From contig JBBDHG010000026.1 in the NCBI GenBank assembly GCA_037951165.1, positions 2,150,501-2,214,500 of the forward strand: a stretch of 64,000 bases of DNA, given 5' to 3'. Of the stretch, positions 38,385-50,768 are shown piece by piece (position 1 is the first letter of the stretch; every line of letters starts with the position of its first letter). Under the pieces are notes generated by a model that saw nothing but the letters and a program-made list of their open reading frames with translations, was not told where the DNA came from and did not search any database. The stretch is from Lophius americanus (lineage: Eukaryota > Chordata > Actinopteri > Lophiiformes > Lophiidae). The translations under genes were made by a program, and so were the position numbers.

Positions 38385-38545
38385 ATAATTATCAGCATGT
38401 GACCCATCCCTGGGGAGCAGTGGGAGAGAACATTGGAGCTCAGGGTTCTGTTCAAGTGACCATATGACATGTAGACTGCCCTGGCAGGGATTGAACCACA
38501 GACCTTCCGATTAAGGGACAACTGCTCTACCCTCAGTACATGTAA
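38385..38545 (-). mobile_element. tRNA-derived SINE, second family, copy 1
   Basis: On the minus strand GGTAGAGCAGTTGTCCC and TAATCGGAAGGTCTGTGG then TTCAATCCCTGCC form a tRNA-like head with B box. The 3' part ends near CACTGCTCCCCAGGGATGGG. The same family recurs at 57985-58140. The tRNA-like head is SINE-derived rather than a functional tRNA gene. Confidence 0.75.
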
Positions 38546-39609
38546 ATAATAGTTTTGAAAAAGCTAAAAAAATCTGAACTGGTTTCCATCTGTTTATATA
38601 CCTGGATGCCAAGATAATTCTTAAATAAATGACCAAGCTGTAAAAAGACAGCTTGAAGACATTCTCTTGGACTATAGAAAAACTGTAATGAAAGTTTAAT
38701 CCAGTCATCTCAGAGACTAGATTTCTAATGCATAATACAAAAAGTCCCTGTTCACTCTGTTTTCTTATGACTATCAGTATCTCTGATATCGGCAACACTC
38801 ATGCTGTTGGCTCATCTAATTTTTTATTTTTTTTCTCCTAAACATGAAAATGATGATCATTTTAAATTACAATCCTTAAAGGAAAGCAGGTGCGTAAATC
38901 CAGCTGATATTTTAATTTACTGAGGTGGATTCAAACTCTAAAAGCTTCTTGCCTGCAGATTTCTGCATTCTTGATTCCGTGCCCATACATGCATACATCA
39001 CTGTGATATATACATCACTGTGATATATGTGATCGCTTGATAAGTGGATGTTTGCTATCGTCCAACTCTCCCGTGGAGTGATAATACGTCATCCCTCAGC
39101 CTGCAGCGCCTCAGAGTTGTTTTGCCCATATGAGGACGTGGAAGCGCATCAGTCATTCAGTGCCTGTGTTATACCTGTATGATCGAAACACTATCTCTAT
39201 TTCTATAAATAATCACCATTGGATCCATGACTCAGTACAAAGACTCAGAACTAGGGATGACTGGCTTCATCGAAGCAAGACATTCTCAATAAAATCCAAA
39301 ATCCACTCTCTGAAATCACTAACAGAGCAATTGCTTCAACGCTACATCACAAAAATGAGAGGAGAATCTTGGAATTGATTGCTGTAAATCTGGGCTCAAT
39401 AGTGACATTAAGTCGGGTTATGACTACCAAAGCAAACATGGTTTTAATTACAAGCAACGATTGTAAGACCGGGAGGAAGACAGGTGAGTTGGTCTGCAGA
39501 CAGGAAGTTATTAAAAGTCAACTGATGTCTTTCTGCTGCGCTGTGAGCTATGAGTGAAAGATGATAGGAGAGAGAGACAAGATAAATTGGGAGGTGGGGA
39601 AGACAGAGT

Positions 39610-39636
39610 GGGGGGGGGGGGGGGGGGGGGGGGGGG
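39610..39636 (+). repeat. 27-base G run
   Basis: Uninterrupted mononucleotide G tract in a purine-rich context. Confidence 0.97.
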
Positions 39637-41323
39637 CAAGCAGGGGATGATAAGCTATGGGTAAACAGCTCATGGCAGATTTCCCCTCATAGGTGATGAA
39701 TGACAACAACCGCTCACCCCCTCACTCTCTTTCCACCCCTGTCTCTTCTTGATAGCGACATCCCCACCTTCCTCCTCCCCTCTGTTCATTACAGAGCTCC
39801 ACTCTGAGTAAACATTGTTAGAAAACAGACGGCAAGCGAGACGCAGAGAGAGAGAGTGAGCGAGAGAGAGGTTAGGGAAGAGAAATGCATAGAAGGAAGG
39901 ATGATGATTGAACAAATAAAGAGTTGGGGGAGTTGGAGGGTTGCGTATGGACGAGGGGGAGGAATGGGTAGAAGAAATAAATGACAATGTCAAAAGTTGT
40001 TTAAAAACCTGTTGAATGCAAAATAGAATCACGTCCAGAGCCCATAATCCCATCGACCCATTCTCCGGCAAAATGAGGCGTTTCTACCATTATTAGTGCT
40101 TTCTCTTCCAGCCGTTTGGGAGGAACATCTTTTGGCCCGGGAGCTCAACTTGGATAGCACTCGGTTTCCAGCAATCACCGTTGGAGTACCACGTCCTTCA
40201 GAGAGGTTCTCCATCTCCAGAACATTTGCAGATCATTTCCCCCCTGCTGCTGCAGCACAGTGTTGTCCAGGGCACCTGGCAACATAATTGAAACTTGTTA
40301 GTTGTAAACACCTAGAGCAACAATACTGTTTACCTGCTGGTCTCATTACCCGTTTATGTGTTTGGTCCCCGCAGCGCTTCTCAGAAATCCTAATTTCTCG
40401 TTTGCAGAAACACTGCTTTTTAAAAATTAACTTTAAGAACCCCTGCTGACAAACCAAATTACTGTGAATATTTCTTCACAATGCCTGTTTTCAGATTAAG
40501 CCTTACAGTCTACACACCCATGCTAGACCAGGCTTCAACACCGTTGAAGCGAGCCATATGTGCTAAAGTGAGCATGCTAGCTTTTCCCCCAGTTACAGTG
40601 TTTTCATGCTGTTGATTCATAAAGGTAAAATTTATGATCACTATTGCTATCAAAGTGCAAAAATAATTAATGAGAATTAGTTCTTGGACAAATTCTGACC
40701 AGCTGGTGGAATTAGATAAGATAATATATTTGAAAGCATTAATTTCTATACAAATCAAATCAACTTTATAGAGATTACAGACTGTATTAAAACGGTGAAC
40801 AACCATTGCCAACCACAGAGGAAACATTTCTGGCTAAAACTATTTCACTGTAGAGAGATGGAGAATGAAGATTAATTTGTTATAACAGATAAGTCTTTAG
40901 TGCTCAGACTCTTCCGGGTGATTGTGATTGAAGGCTAAACATCCGGAGCAGCAGCAGCAGGTATATCCCCCCTCTTTTAAGTCTGGATACTGGTGGCTGA
41001 AGATTCAGCTGATACTAATGAACGATGGCGATATTGACGATTCTGCAAAGAATAGGTGGAGATGTGTAGTTTGGAAGCTGCATATTTAAAAAGATGGTAT
41101 CAAGGTGATAGGCTAATGATGACGGTGCATCAGTGTGATTTAAATAGTGTGGCAGGCTGAATGAGGACAGCTGACATCAATGATGGCCCAGCTCATAAAG
41201 CGGATAATTCAGACTGAGGGTGTGTAAAAGGTGAGGATAATAGGGTGGTAACTGTGGCCCAAGTGTGCCTGGGGATGGTTTTCATGACAACTTTTAAAAG
41301 ACCATAATTTTGGTATTTTTATG

Positions 41324-41902
41324 TAGAAGTTCACCGATCGATCGGCCAGAAGGTCTAATTTGATATGATCAGTGATCGGCTGAGCAGCCTCACTGTACTG
41401 TTTATAACATACAGTAAGGACAAGGGACACAGGACAAAATAAGATGGAAGAACTACACCGAAAGGGTTCAACACAACAGACTTAATCACACACTTCAAAT
41501 CTAATCAACCAGAGGAACATATCAAGCTTCAAGAAGCTAACATTTGCAGAGTGGCTAATGCTAGCAAGCGCCCAGCGACAGCCACGAGCCCTCTAGTCCT
41601 TCACCAAAGCCAACATATAACATATAATTGACTGAAACAGACTTACAAGAGTTTTATTTTCCCTTTGAAATGTCATACTATGGGTTCAAGAGACACACCG
41701 CGAGGAGGACAGAGTACACGTTATTTACAAGTCAGAACGCATACACAAAGCTGACCAACCGTACTTCCACTGTAATCCTTCAAAATAAGAGCACTTAAAA
41801 TACACAACTCATTATGGTAATAAATCGGTCAAGATCAGTATCAGCCGGTCAGACTATAGAAATAGGTGATCGGCCAAGAAAAATGCAATCGGTGCACATC
41901 TA
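41324..41902. mobile_element. hAT-like non-autonomous element with short inverted ends
   Basis: The left end TAGAAGTTCACCGATC and the reverse complement of the right end TAGATGTGCACCGATT agree at 13 of 16 positions. Subterminal GATCGGCC motifs occur at both ends (41338, 41870), and the ...TGCACCGAT...CGGCC pattern is typical of fish hAT ends. The interior has no transposase frame. Clean 8-bp target duplications are not visible, so exact ends are uncertain. Confidence 0.6.
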
Positions 41903-42890
41903 AATGTATGCGTTAAGTTGACTACTCAGTGGCCGTAGCACAGAAGCAAGGCACACTCTGTGGTCATGTCAGTTAAGAAGCAGATAAAACAAGATAAGTC
42001 AAGAGAAGAATTAAATGAAAATGGAATAATAGACATAGATGGATGAGAACGGAGAGAGAGTCAAATATATTCTCTCATTTTCTACCAATCCCCGTTCCAT
42101 TTCATTACGTATTATCCTTTCCCTGGCAGCCATTTTATGTGTACCATAGGAGATTACTATGATCCAACAAGAAGTATCTCATTTATCCTTTGTGGCAGAA
42201 TGTATAAATCTACCATCAATCAGGGCGGCAGCTTTGCATTTATCCAGTTTAATGCACATCACTGGCGGCTGTCACTGACTTTCAATCTATTCTGTGACAA
42301 TTTAGATTGGATCCATCACCTTGACAGCACATTTACATGGCAATAGCCTTTGTATCTTCCGGGGCACTCGGAATGCATCTAAAGTTCTGAGACACAGTTT
42401 CTGATTTGGTAACACTACTAAAGATGCATAATTATTTTTTGCCATAGACAGTTATTTGATGTGCAAGCAGAGCATTTGAAAGCTATGTAAATTTTTGTTT
42501 TCTCCTCTGAGAATGACTTTGCCGACGACTATTGTTGTGTCTATGGTCTGGTATACTTTTGAATTTACCAATAAACTACTTTAAAAACTCATGTGGATTT
42601 AATATGGCCTTATTTTCTTTTTTTTAAAAAGCCCACACATTCAGTGTGAAAAAATGTCAACAATAAGAGCAACAAATTATTGTAATTATTTCTTTTGAAT
42701 ATTTTGAACCTAGGCATATTTTATCGCGGGGTATAATTTATTCCTTTAATTTTGAACTAATGATTTTGTGTTCATGATAGCTTTATCTCAATTTTACAAC
42801 TTACTCACAGATACTTGCAGATTAATGAAAAATATTACATAATATTGATAAAAAAAACCATCGCTAACACCTGTCTTTCTTTTTTCTCAG

Positions 42891-42972
42891 GTCATATTTG
42901 AAGCAGAGGTTTCGGACAGCAAAGTCGGCTTCATTGCTATTGACGACATTCAGGTGCTGAGCTACCCATGCG
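42891..42972 (+). CDS. ptprk: ptprk exon: end of MAM domain
   Basis: 82 bp, phase 0 in and phase 1 out. The acceptor is TTTTTTCTCAG before 42891 and the donor is GTGAGT at 42973. It encodes residues 133-159, VIFEAEVSDSKVGF followed by IAIDDIQVLSYPC. The last cysteine (159) is the fourth MAM cysteine. IDDIQ is the PTPRK form. The exon size matches the one I recall for mammalian R2B genes, so this boundary is unchanged. Confidence 0.96.
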
Positions 42973-44372
42973 GTGAGTCATTAGCATGCCAGCAATTAGT
43001 CCTAGTTCACTGAATAGTCGCTGATAGCTTTGGCCACTAATTAGACTGTACCTGGGATGGTTTCCTTTGCAGTCGAATGGGCAGATAAGTGGGAAGGTGA
43101 CACGGGACAGGAGGGATGCACTGAGAGGAAAAATCGTAGAGAGGAGCGAGAGAAATAAAAAAAGAGTAGAGAGAGACGGCTGGAGGGAGGAGCCGAGAGA
43201 AAGAGGGAAAGGAGAGAGTGAAGCGGGAAATGAGACAGTATTACGGCAATCATAGCAAGAGGAGACTCTGGCCACTCAGCAGTTTCTCTCTCTCTCTCCT
43301 TAAACCCACATGCTCACATAGTTGTGCACACACACCGGGCGAACAGTAGCTGTCTTGTCTCATCCTGACAGCAAAGCGATGAGGACTACGATCCATTTTA
43401 AATTCTTGCCGCATCTCTAGTCTGCGTCTCGCCTCCGCTTGTGGGTTTTCTTCTCTCTTAGAGGCCAAGACAGAGTTGTGATGGCAAACCATTACTGTTA
43501 ACAGAGGGTTCTGTTAATCCAGAGCCTCAGGCACGCTCCTGGAGGGTCTCTGTTTTGGAAGGGATTCTATTAAAGCTCCTTTTGGTTATCTGTCCTGTAC
43601 CATCAGGAGCAATTATGTTTCTTCATACACTCTACTGCTTACAAGTCATGAAAATTAACTCTTTTGCGCCATCGTTTTATTCAATTTCATTGGTCCTGAT
43701 GTCAATGTCTCCGTCAGATGTAAGCAATATGACTTGCATGAGAAAAGTCCTGGACATGCACATGGGCATGGAATGGGAGAAAATATTAAAAGGGAAGAGT
43801 CTTTTAAAGGCAGAGGAGGAGGACTCCTACTAGGAAGTAGCCCAAATTTGTAAAGGAATTAGTACTTAGTCTCCACAGTGGAAGCATTCATTCTCACAGC
43901 TGCATTTCTGGACACACACACGTTTGTGTGGGTGTTTTGTGTGTGAGCATAGCCGCCATCTATGATTGCAATCATCTCCCCAGAATAAAAATGTCATAGC
44001 TGAATTGCATCCTCAAGGTCTGATCGGCTTATTTCATAACCTAGTCTGGCAGTAAAGAATTGGTAGCTAGGTGGATTATATACAGCGTATTTGACATTGA
44101 TGTTACCTCCCTGTGGCGATGCAGCAGCACCTTCCTTTGGTTTCATAGGACTCAAGAAATATCTAGTAACAGTAATAATGAACATGTTCCCCAGGGTTAA
44201 GAAATGTCCTGGAATGAATAAGGTGTGTTTGCGATAACCTGATCTGTTTGTTTCCGTAAACTCCCTCCGGCTCTGTCACCTCATATCAGGTCTATGAAAT
44301 CATTTTTAAAATACAGATGCTCGAAGCCTTGTAAACGCAATCTAATTTCCTTCATTTGTTTGTTTTCCACAG
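42973..44372 (+). other. ptprk intron, 1.4 kb
   Basis: Phase 1 intron between the last MAM exon and the Ig domain. It has a purine-rich GA stretch at about 43085-43235 and otherwise nothing I recognise. Confidence 0.9.
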
Positions 44373-44488
44373 ATAAATCCCCTCATTTCCTGCGTCTTGG
44401 GGACGTGGAGGTGAACGCAGGACAAAATGCCACATTTCAGTGCATTGCTACAGGACGAGACACGTCAAGCAATAAACTCTGGCTACAG
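44373..44488 (+). CDS. ptprk: ptprk exon: first half of Ig domain
   Basis: 116 bp, phase 1 in and phase 0 out. The acceptor is TTTTCCACAG before 44373 and the donor is GTACAG at 44489. It encodes residues 160-198: DKSPHFLRLGDVEVNAG, then QNATFQCIATGR and NKLWLQ. Cysteine 183 is the first of the Ig disulfide pair, and NAT is an N-glycosylation sequon. W in KLWLQ fits the Ig core tryptophan position. The size matches the remembered mammalian exon. Confidence 0.96.
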
Positions 44489-45421
44489 GTACAGCTATAC
44501 ACCTAAATCCACACATGTGGATATTTATTAAGGAGCCATTGTTGTTTGTTTTCACTCATGGTCAACGTTACCTATGTGAAATCAATTTGACAAACATTGA
44601 TTATGTCATACTTCAAGACCTGATCGTCGTGCTTCTCCACCACATCTGGGTCCGACTGAAGGAATTTGTCAGCAACAGCCAGATTGTGTAAAAATCAGAC
44701 AATAAAATTGTGCAGTCATGACCCGGCATTCATCCTTATCCTGGTTTTGTATGCTTGGGTTTTAAAATATCTATCTTTGAGATGTATGCATCCTGGCAGA
44801 AATAATGTAACATAATTTAATGTCATTTCTGTGGGAAAGGCCTACATGAAAAACAAAACAGGGGATAATCAGTTATGTCTTAATCCAAAAACACACTTTG
44901 AGATGTTTTTAGTTGTCTTGCAAACAATGGAACTTTGGATTTTTCCCTCTTATTTCAATAATTCTCAAGCAAAACTAATATCTGCATCTTTTAATAATAC
45001 AGAGTCATAAACAAGTACAAATTTTTATCACATACCAAATATGATGGTAGAAACAGGCAACAGAAAGAGATGAGTCATTACACTCAGTGTGGGACCCTCA
45101 GGACAGTTACATCCAGTAATAGGGTGTCCTCCCCGCTCGCACACACACACACAGACTCACACACACACAGACACACACACACCCCAGGCCATACATCCTA
45201 CCAGCTAACATGATTACGACTTTAATAGCTGCTGATTTCATTACGGTTCTATTGTAATCATGACCTTCAAACCTGCTGTCATTGAGGCTGAGGGAGGTAT
45301 GTGTGTGTTTTTGTCTGCGTGTGTGGTTCAGCGATCCGTTTTTGACTTTGAGCAAAGCAGTTAACCCTCCGGCAGTCTGTGAAGCCTCTGATCTGTCTGT
45401 GTGTTCCTGTCTGTGATTCAG
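44489..45421 (+). other. ptprk intron, 0.9 kb, inside the Ig domain
   Basis: Phase 0. It contains a CA-rich stretch at 45139-45183 and a short TG tract at 45299-45324; no other feature is supported. Confidence 0.9.
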
Positions 45422-45596
45422 AAGAGAAATGGAGAAGATATTCCTGTGGCTCAGACCAAAACCATCAACCACCGACGCTTTTCCGCCATCTTCCACCTCA
45501 AAGAAGTCACCAGTCAGGATCAAGATCTCTACCGCTGTGTGACCCAATCAGAACGAGGTTCCGGGGTATCCAACTTTGCCGGTCTCATTGTCAGAG
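45422..45596 (+). CDS. ptprk: ptprk exon: second half of Ig domain
   Basis: 175 bp, phase 0 in and phase 1 out. The acceptor is GTGATTCAG before 45422 and the donor is GTGAGG at 45597. It encodes residues 199-256: KRNGEDIPVAQTK, INHRRF, then DQDLYRCVTQSERGSG and NFAGLIVR. DxxLYRC is the typical Ig F-strand motif; cysteine 237 pairs with cysteine 183 of the preceding exon. VAQTKxINHRRF is characteristic of PTPRK. The size matches the remembered mammalian exon. Confidence 0.96.
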
Positions 45597-46539
45597 GTGA
45601 GGCTTTCTCTGGTCTCATATCTTATATATCAACTGGAGGGAGATGGGTGTTTTTCTGCTTTAGTGATGTGTTAAACATTTCTTTACATCTTCGCAAACTA
45701 ATAATGTTCAGAGATAAAGGAACAGCATTTTGTCAGAAGTGTGACATTGTAAAATGAAAAAGGTGTCTTATACCCCTGGGAATAGGGGGACAATATGGAA
45801 TCATCCTCACATCTGCCACAGATCCTTTCGTGTTAATGCGATAACTCAAAAACTATTTCCCACAAAACTATTTGCCGCAAAGACCTTAGCGTGAGGAAGA
45901 ACTGGTGTGAGAGAATACTTCTAACATTAGGGCGGAGCTTCACCTCCAAAAGTTTTCAGCCCATAATTTCTCAATCCCTTCAATTCGATATGATTTAGTC
46001 CAAATCCGCTGGATATGAATGAACTCGGGGAGATCTATGTATTATACATGATGTTTTACTCTATTTGTTCTGTGATGTTACTCACTATGGAGAGCTTTTT
46101 CACAAGTATACTGTTTGGCAGACATAAACTCATGCCCTTTGTCCTGATTTAGTAAAAATGATTTACTAAAGAGAGAATTATTAGATCTGTCTCGTATATA
46201 TCTTATTTATTCATATATTAGTAGGAGGAGCATTTTTACAAAGAAATACAGTGGACATATCGTTGCATTGAATTTAAGGAGTTCAATCCGGGGGCTTGCT
46301 TGGACAATGCAGTTTGTTTGGGACTTTTCAGGGACACACTTCTAGACACACGTCTAGTTTAACGTCTCACTGGTTGACTTCTTAGCTTTTATTTTAGGAC
46401 AGCCAAAGCACAGTTTAAGTTTATGTTATTCCGTCTGCATATTTAGTTGAAAAGTGAGTCTCACTTCACCATTACAGGATTTAAGGCTTTTAAAACGAGG
46501 ATTAACTGATGCAACAAATGTTAACAGCCTGGACGGGGA

Positions 46540-46640
46540 CACTAGATGGACTTTTCTCCTTTCAGAATAAAATCACTCTGAAAGAATATTCCTCTTTGAC
46601 TGTTTACATGAGCAGTGATTAAATGAGAAATGTTTTTTTA
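46540..46640 (+). repeat. foldback-type dispersed repeat, copy C
   Basis: CTCCTTTCAGAATAAAATCA, GAATATTCCTCTTTGACTG and TTTACATGAG match the reverse complement of 29960-30088. This could be the left end of a longer element whose right end is at 47262. Confidence 0.65.
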
Positions 46641-47144
46641 CATGTGCAGACACATCAGTCAGAAAAGCTGTCACCGGTTCTGTGAATAGCATGAAAGCGA
46701 CCGATAGATGACGCGGTTCATCAGAGGGTGGGCGTCTACCCTGTGATCAGAGTAGTTTTTCCTCCAAGTCTTTGATTCATTCATTCTCTGTTCAGGGTTG
46801 CGAGGAGCAGGAGACTTTTAGCACATCAGTCATGCTCAATAAAAAGTGAAGTCGGTGGGTCTGATCCACTTGATCTTCGTGGGTTTATGCAGAAGTTGCC
46901 GTTCATAGAATCGGTGTCTTTAAAGTTTTTAAACGCTTTTTAATTTGTTGACAGGGTGTTCATTATTTCTTACTTCCCTACTTAATTTTTTGAGAGCTTG
47001 CATTAAAAACAAACTCATCTGCTGTGTTTTAGATCGTTAAATGCCAAAGCGGCCCACGTGAGTAGCACCGCCGGGCAGGCACTCTACAGGGATTATTCTG
47101 AAACACCCTTTACACGCAGCGGTTGGACTTAGACCACCTCCCTG

Positions 47145-47262
47145 CAATGGAATGTTATATCATTCGGTAGGGGTTGTTTACATGCAGCATTTTCTTTCTG
47201 ATAAGGCGTCTTTTTCGAGTCCATTCCGAATTTGGGTGACCATGTAAACGCACCTAGTGGCT
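47145..47262 (+). repeat. foldback-type dispersed repeat, copy D
   Basis: TTGTTTACATGCAGCATTTT, CTTTCTGATAAGGCGTCTTT and CCATGTAAACGCACCTAGTG match the copy at 33219-33348, including the ending. Confidence 0.65.
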
Positions 47263-48445
47263 CAGAGCAGGCTCAACAAAAATCCTGGACTGGGGAGGCT
47301 GAGGGCTTTTGGAGCAGATCCAAACGTTGACAAGGAGCGATTCATGTGTACCGCCCAGAGCTTTAGTCGGTGGAGGAGAACTCTGGATAAGACGGCTTCA
47401 AATCAGAACAAGCATGGCCGACTGCTAAAGTTACCATAAAGTTTTACCGCCAAAACTTGTTTATAAATTACAACAGAATCTAAAAGCCAAGCACAGGGAC
47501 CATTAAAAATGGAATGCATGTTCCAACTGTGAGTTTCTAAATGTGAAAACCCTTGAATACAGCACACAAAGGCTACATGTCTGGAAGGACACACACAGCT
47601 CTCTGTCTGCACCCGTCTGAGTGACAGCAACATGTGCGTTTATGTAGATATGGGGAAGCATGTATGGCTAACGTCACAATAAGATGGTCGGTTGGGCTTC
47701 GCATCAAATCTGACCAAACATTTAAGGAAGTACTCCAAAGTCTGAGATACTGTGTAAATGACGATTTCTTTGGTCCCCAGGCCCAAGTTTTGGTGACTCT
47801 GCCATGACTCAACATTCTCTTTGATAAGTAAAGGATAGCTGACCGAAAGGAAAACGGAGAATTCAGGAATCAGAGCCAATAAAATTCAAATAATTCCGAA
47901 CCCCAGATAGTATCCACCACCGGCTCACACACATTTGAAAATGAAAGCCCCACTAACTAACACAATGGTTAATAGCATGCTTAGTTTTCTGAGGTAAACT
48001 CAAGTTTACAACCACAGTAAGATTATAATCTGATATGTTAAGGCTTAGAATGGGGCTTATTAGCCACACACACACAGTACATATTAATAAAGTACAGTCT
48101 ATTCACGCTATATATGAATTACCTTGAGGTAACTTCTGATGTAATCTGGCAGTATGCCAATAAATTTTTTTAACTGGCTTTGCTATTGAATTACTCACAA
48201 GAAGAGGAATTTAGCACATTGTTGGTTTGAATCTTTTCCTGACCTGGTCGTGGAGGTCAGGAAAAGATTATTTTTCTGACCCAGTTACATATTTTCTGCT
48301 ATGGATAACTTTTTATAGTGTTTAACTTTGTGAAAAGTCAAATGTCTGACTGATAAAATGCAAGTCTCTAACACAATATAGACTAATGAGGGGAGTTTGT
48401 GTGTAAGTGTGTGCACTGAAGCAAGGTTGTGGACCAGTTGCATTA

Positions 48446-48446
<1 letters not shown>

Positions 48447-48520
<74 letters not shown>

Positions 48521-48528
48521 TATGTGTG
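48447..48528 (+). repeat. (TG)n microsatellite
   Basis: About 40 TG units with two TATG variants near the 3' end. Confidence 0.97.
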
Positions 48529-50404
48529 CTTCAAATGTCATGTGCAGCTGACATGTGGTTAATAAGGTGTCACCAACGTGTGTTTGAGATGGGATGCTTT
48601 ATTCATTCAGATCCAATAGATTACATATTCAAAAGAGGGAGAGAGAGAGAGAGACGGGGGACTGAGGCAGGGTAAAAGGAAGAGGGATGGAAGATTGACA
48701 GATCCCTTTCTGGGGAGGGGTGGAGGTAAAATGGAAGAGAGAGGAGCTTGAGCAAAAAGAGCAGTGGAGATTTAGAAAAAGTTAAATGCATAAATCTGCT
48801 CATTATCTCAAGAATATCCATATCAAAATCAGGAGTATGTCTGAATATGTAAACAACTGAAGAGGGTCATGTTTCATGTCCTGCATAAGAGATGAAAAGG
48901 GAGAATGAAATACGAGTCAAAGCAGAAGTGCGCACCAGAGCATGAATATGAATATTAGTCAGTGTGGATCAAATAATAGAGCTCTCGTGTCCACTTTCTG
49001 GGGTTCAACTTGAGCAAGACTCCACCGCTGACAAGGTCATGAAATGCTAAAAAGATTTATTTCTTTGGCCAAATGAATTGAGCGGAAATTTTCCACGGAA
49101 CAATCTTGATTTTGTAAGAATACATAAAGTGTCTAATCTTTATGTATCAAGAAACTCTTTTTCCTTTTTTTTTTTTAATATAACGCTAGGATGAGCGATC
49201 CACACAGCGGGAGACGTGTCTTAACATGAATAGGACCAATCTACATATATGGAAATAGATTCAGGTTCAAGTGGAGCGTCATGTGTTATGTAGCCAGGCA
49301 CAGCCTTCACAATCTGTGAAAAGATGCTTCTGGAACTCGGAGGGATATTGGCGATTATGAATATTGATCCAGAGGCTAGTTGTTAGAAATATATCACAAT
49401 AAAAGAATGAGTAATGCATGTATGAATGCGAAAGGAGCCTCATGTTTATTTATCAGAAATATCAGATGGGAGACGGGAGCCAAAGAAAAATCAAAGGAAC
49501 AGGGAATACATTTATTTCACTTCTTGAAAAATGTGCATGTTGGTGATTTTAAGTTCTTGCATGACATTGGCAGCAAAGAATTTGGACAGAATTTAGCTGC
49601 ATGATTCACACTTTTATGTACTTGCTGTAATATCTGTTTAGTTTCACATGGAAGGAAGAGGGAGGATAAGATGAGAGTTGAAGCCAACATTCATCTGGTC
49701 TGAATCTGTATGAAATGGGAAATGGAAGGAAGAATAATTACCTCCAAAATATGATTTATACATCTTAAACTGTTTTTCCAGCATGTAAGTAACCCGGGTT
49801 TCATTTTCAAAGCTTGGAAATTTGTCTTTGGGTGATATGACATCGCCTCTGTGCATGTACACACAGACAGTCTATTGATATCCACACCATGTGGATGACA
49901 GTGATGTCCCATTATGGTCTTCTCTGTGTGTGTGTGTGCTGCAGCTGTCCAGATTCTGTAGAGACAGAGGTGCATCATGGGAACATGAGATGTGTGATAT
50001 GGGAGTCTCCGAAAATTCTTACCAACCTAGTTGCTTTCTCTCTCAATTGAATATAAATATAACAATGGACAAGTCTACTTACCAAAGTGTTGATTATTAA
50101 TTATATAAGATTTATACACACAAAAAAAAATGTAATCGCTTTACAAATTGACTAGATGGGGACACTTCCTACATTCTATTCACTTGTTTTTTCCAAAATC
50201 AAATTATACTCCTGCGTATTCACATTTAAGAGGCTGGAAACAATAAATATCGCACTAAACTGTCCAGAATTGTCTGACACCGATGCCTCTGTCCAAAAAT
50301 AAGAACATTTCTCAAGTATCATATTATTTAAACCAAAGCAGCTAAAACAAATACAATCTCGAAATGGATAGATTATATAATAAAATGAGCAACCGATCGA
50401 TCAA

Positions 50405-50768
50405 AGTCATTTAACTAGTCATACTATACAATACTTTAAGATACCATACGATATGATATTATATATGTGAGTATAGGATATGATGCTACACAGTATAATA
50501 TAATACAATACTATAGTTTATAGGACATGATACTATAGGATACGGAATTTATACTTTATGATACAATACAATATACCATAGCACACAATACTATAAGATA
50601 CAAAATTATAATATATGATATTATAGGATATGATACGATACAATATACCATAAAACACGATACTATAAGATACGAAATGATACTATACGATATGATACAA
50701 TATAATATACTATAAGAGACGATACTAAAAGATACAAAACTAAACTATAAGATACGATATGTTAAAGC
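50405..50768. repeat. degenerate AT-rich tandem block (ATACTATA / GATAC words)
   Basis: About 360 bp built from recurring words such as GATACTATAAGATACGA, GATACAATA and AATATACCATA, at irregular spacing of roughly 10-20 bp. It sits between ordinary sequence and has no obvious precise unit. Confidence 0.75.

Larger units (their letters stand above)
36858..42890 (+). other. ptprk intron, 6.0 kb
   Basis: GTAAAT donor, TTCTCAG acceptor, phase 0. It holds short CA tracts near 36.9 and 37.2 kb, a tRNA-derived SINE at 38385-38545, a 27-G run at 39610, a hAT-like element at 41324-41902 and unique sequence at 42126-42370. The rest shows nothing I recognise. Confidence 0.9.

Noticed and set aside
38480..38540. 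tRNA gene on the minus strand
   Set aside because: The tRNA-like head lacks an intact cloverleaf 5' half and is followed by SINE body; a second copy at 58.1 kb has the same structure.
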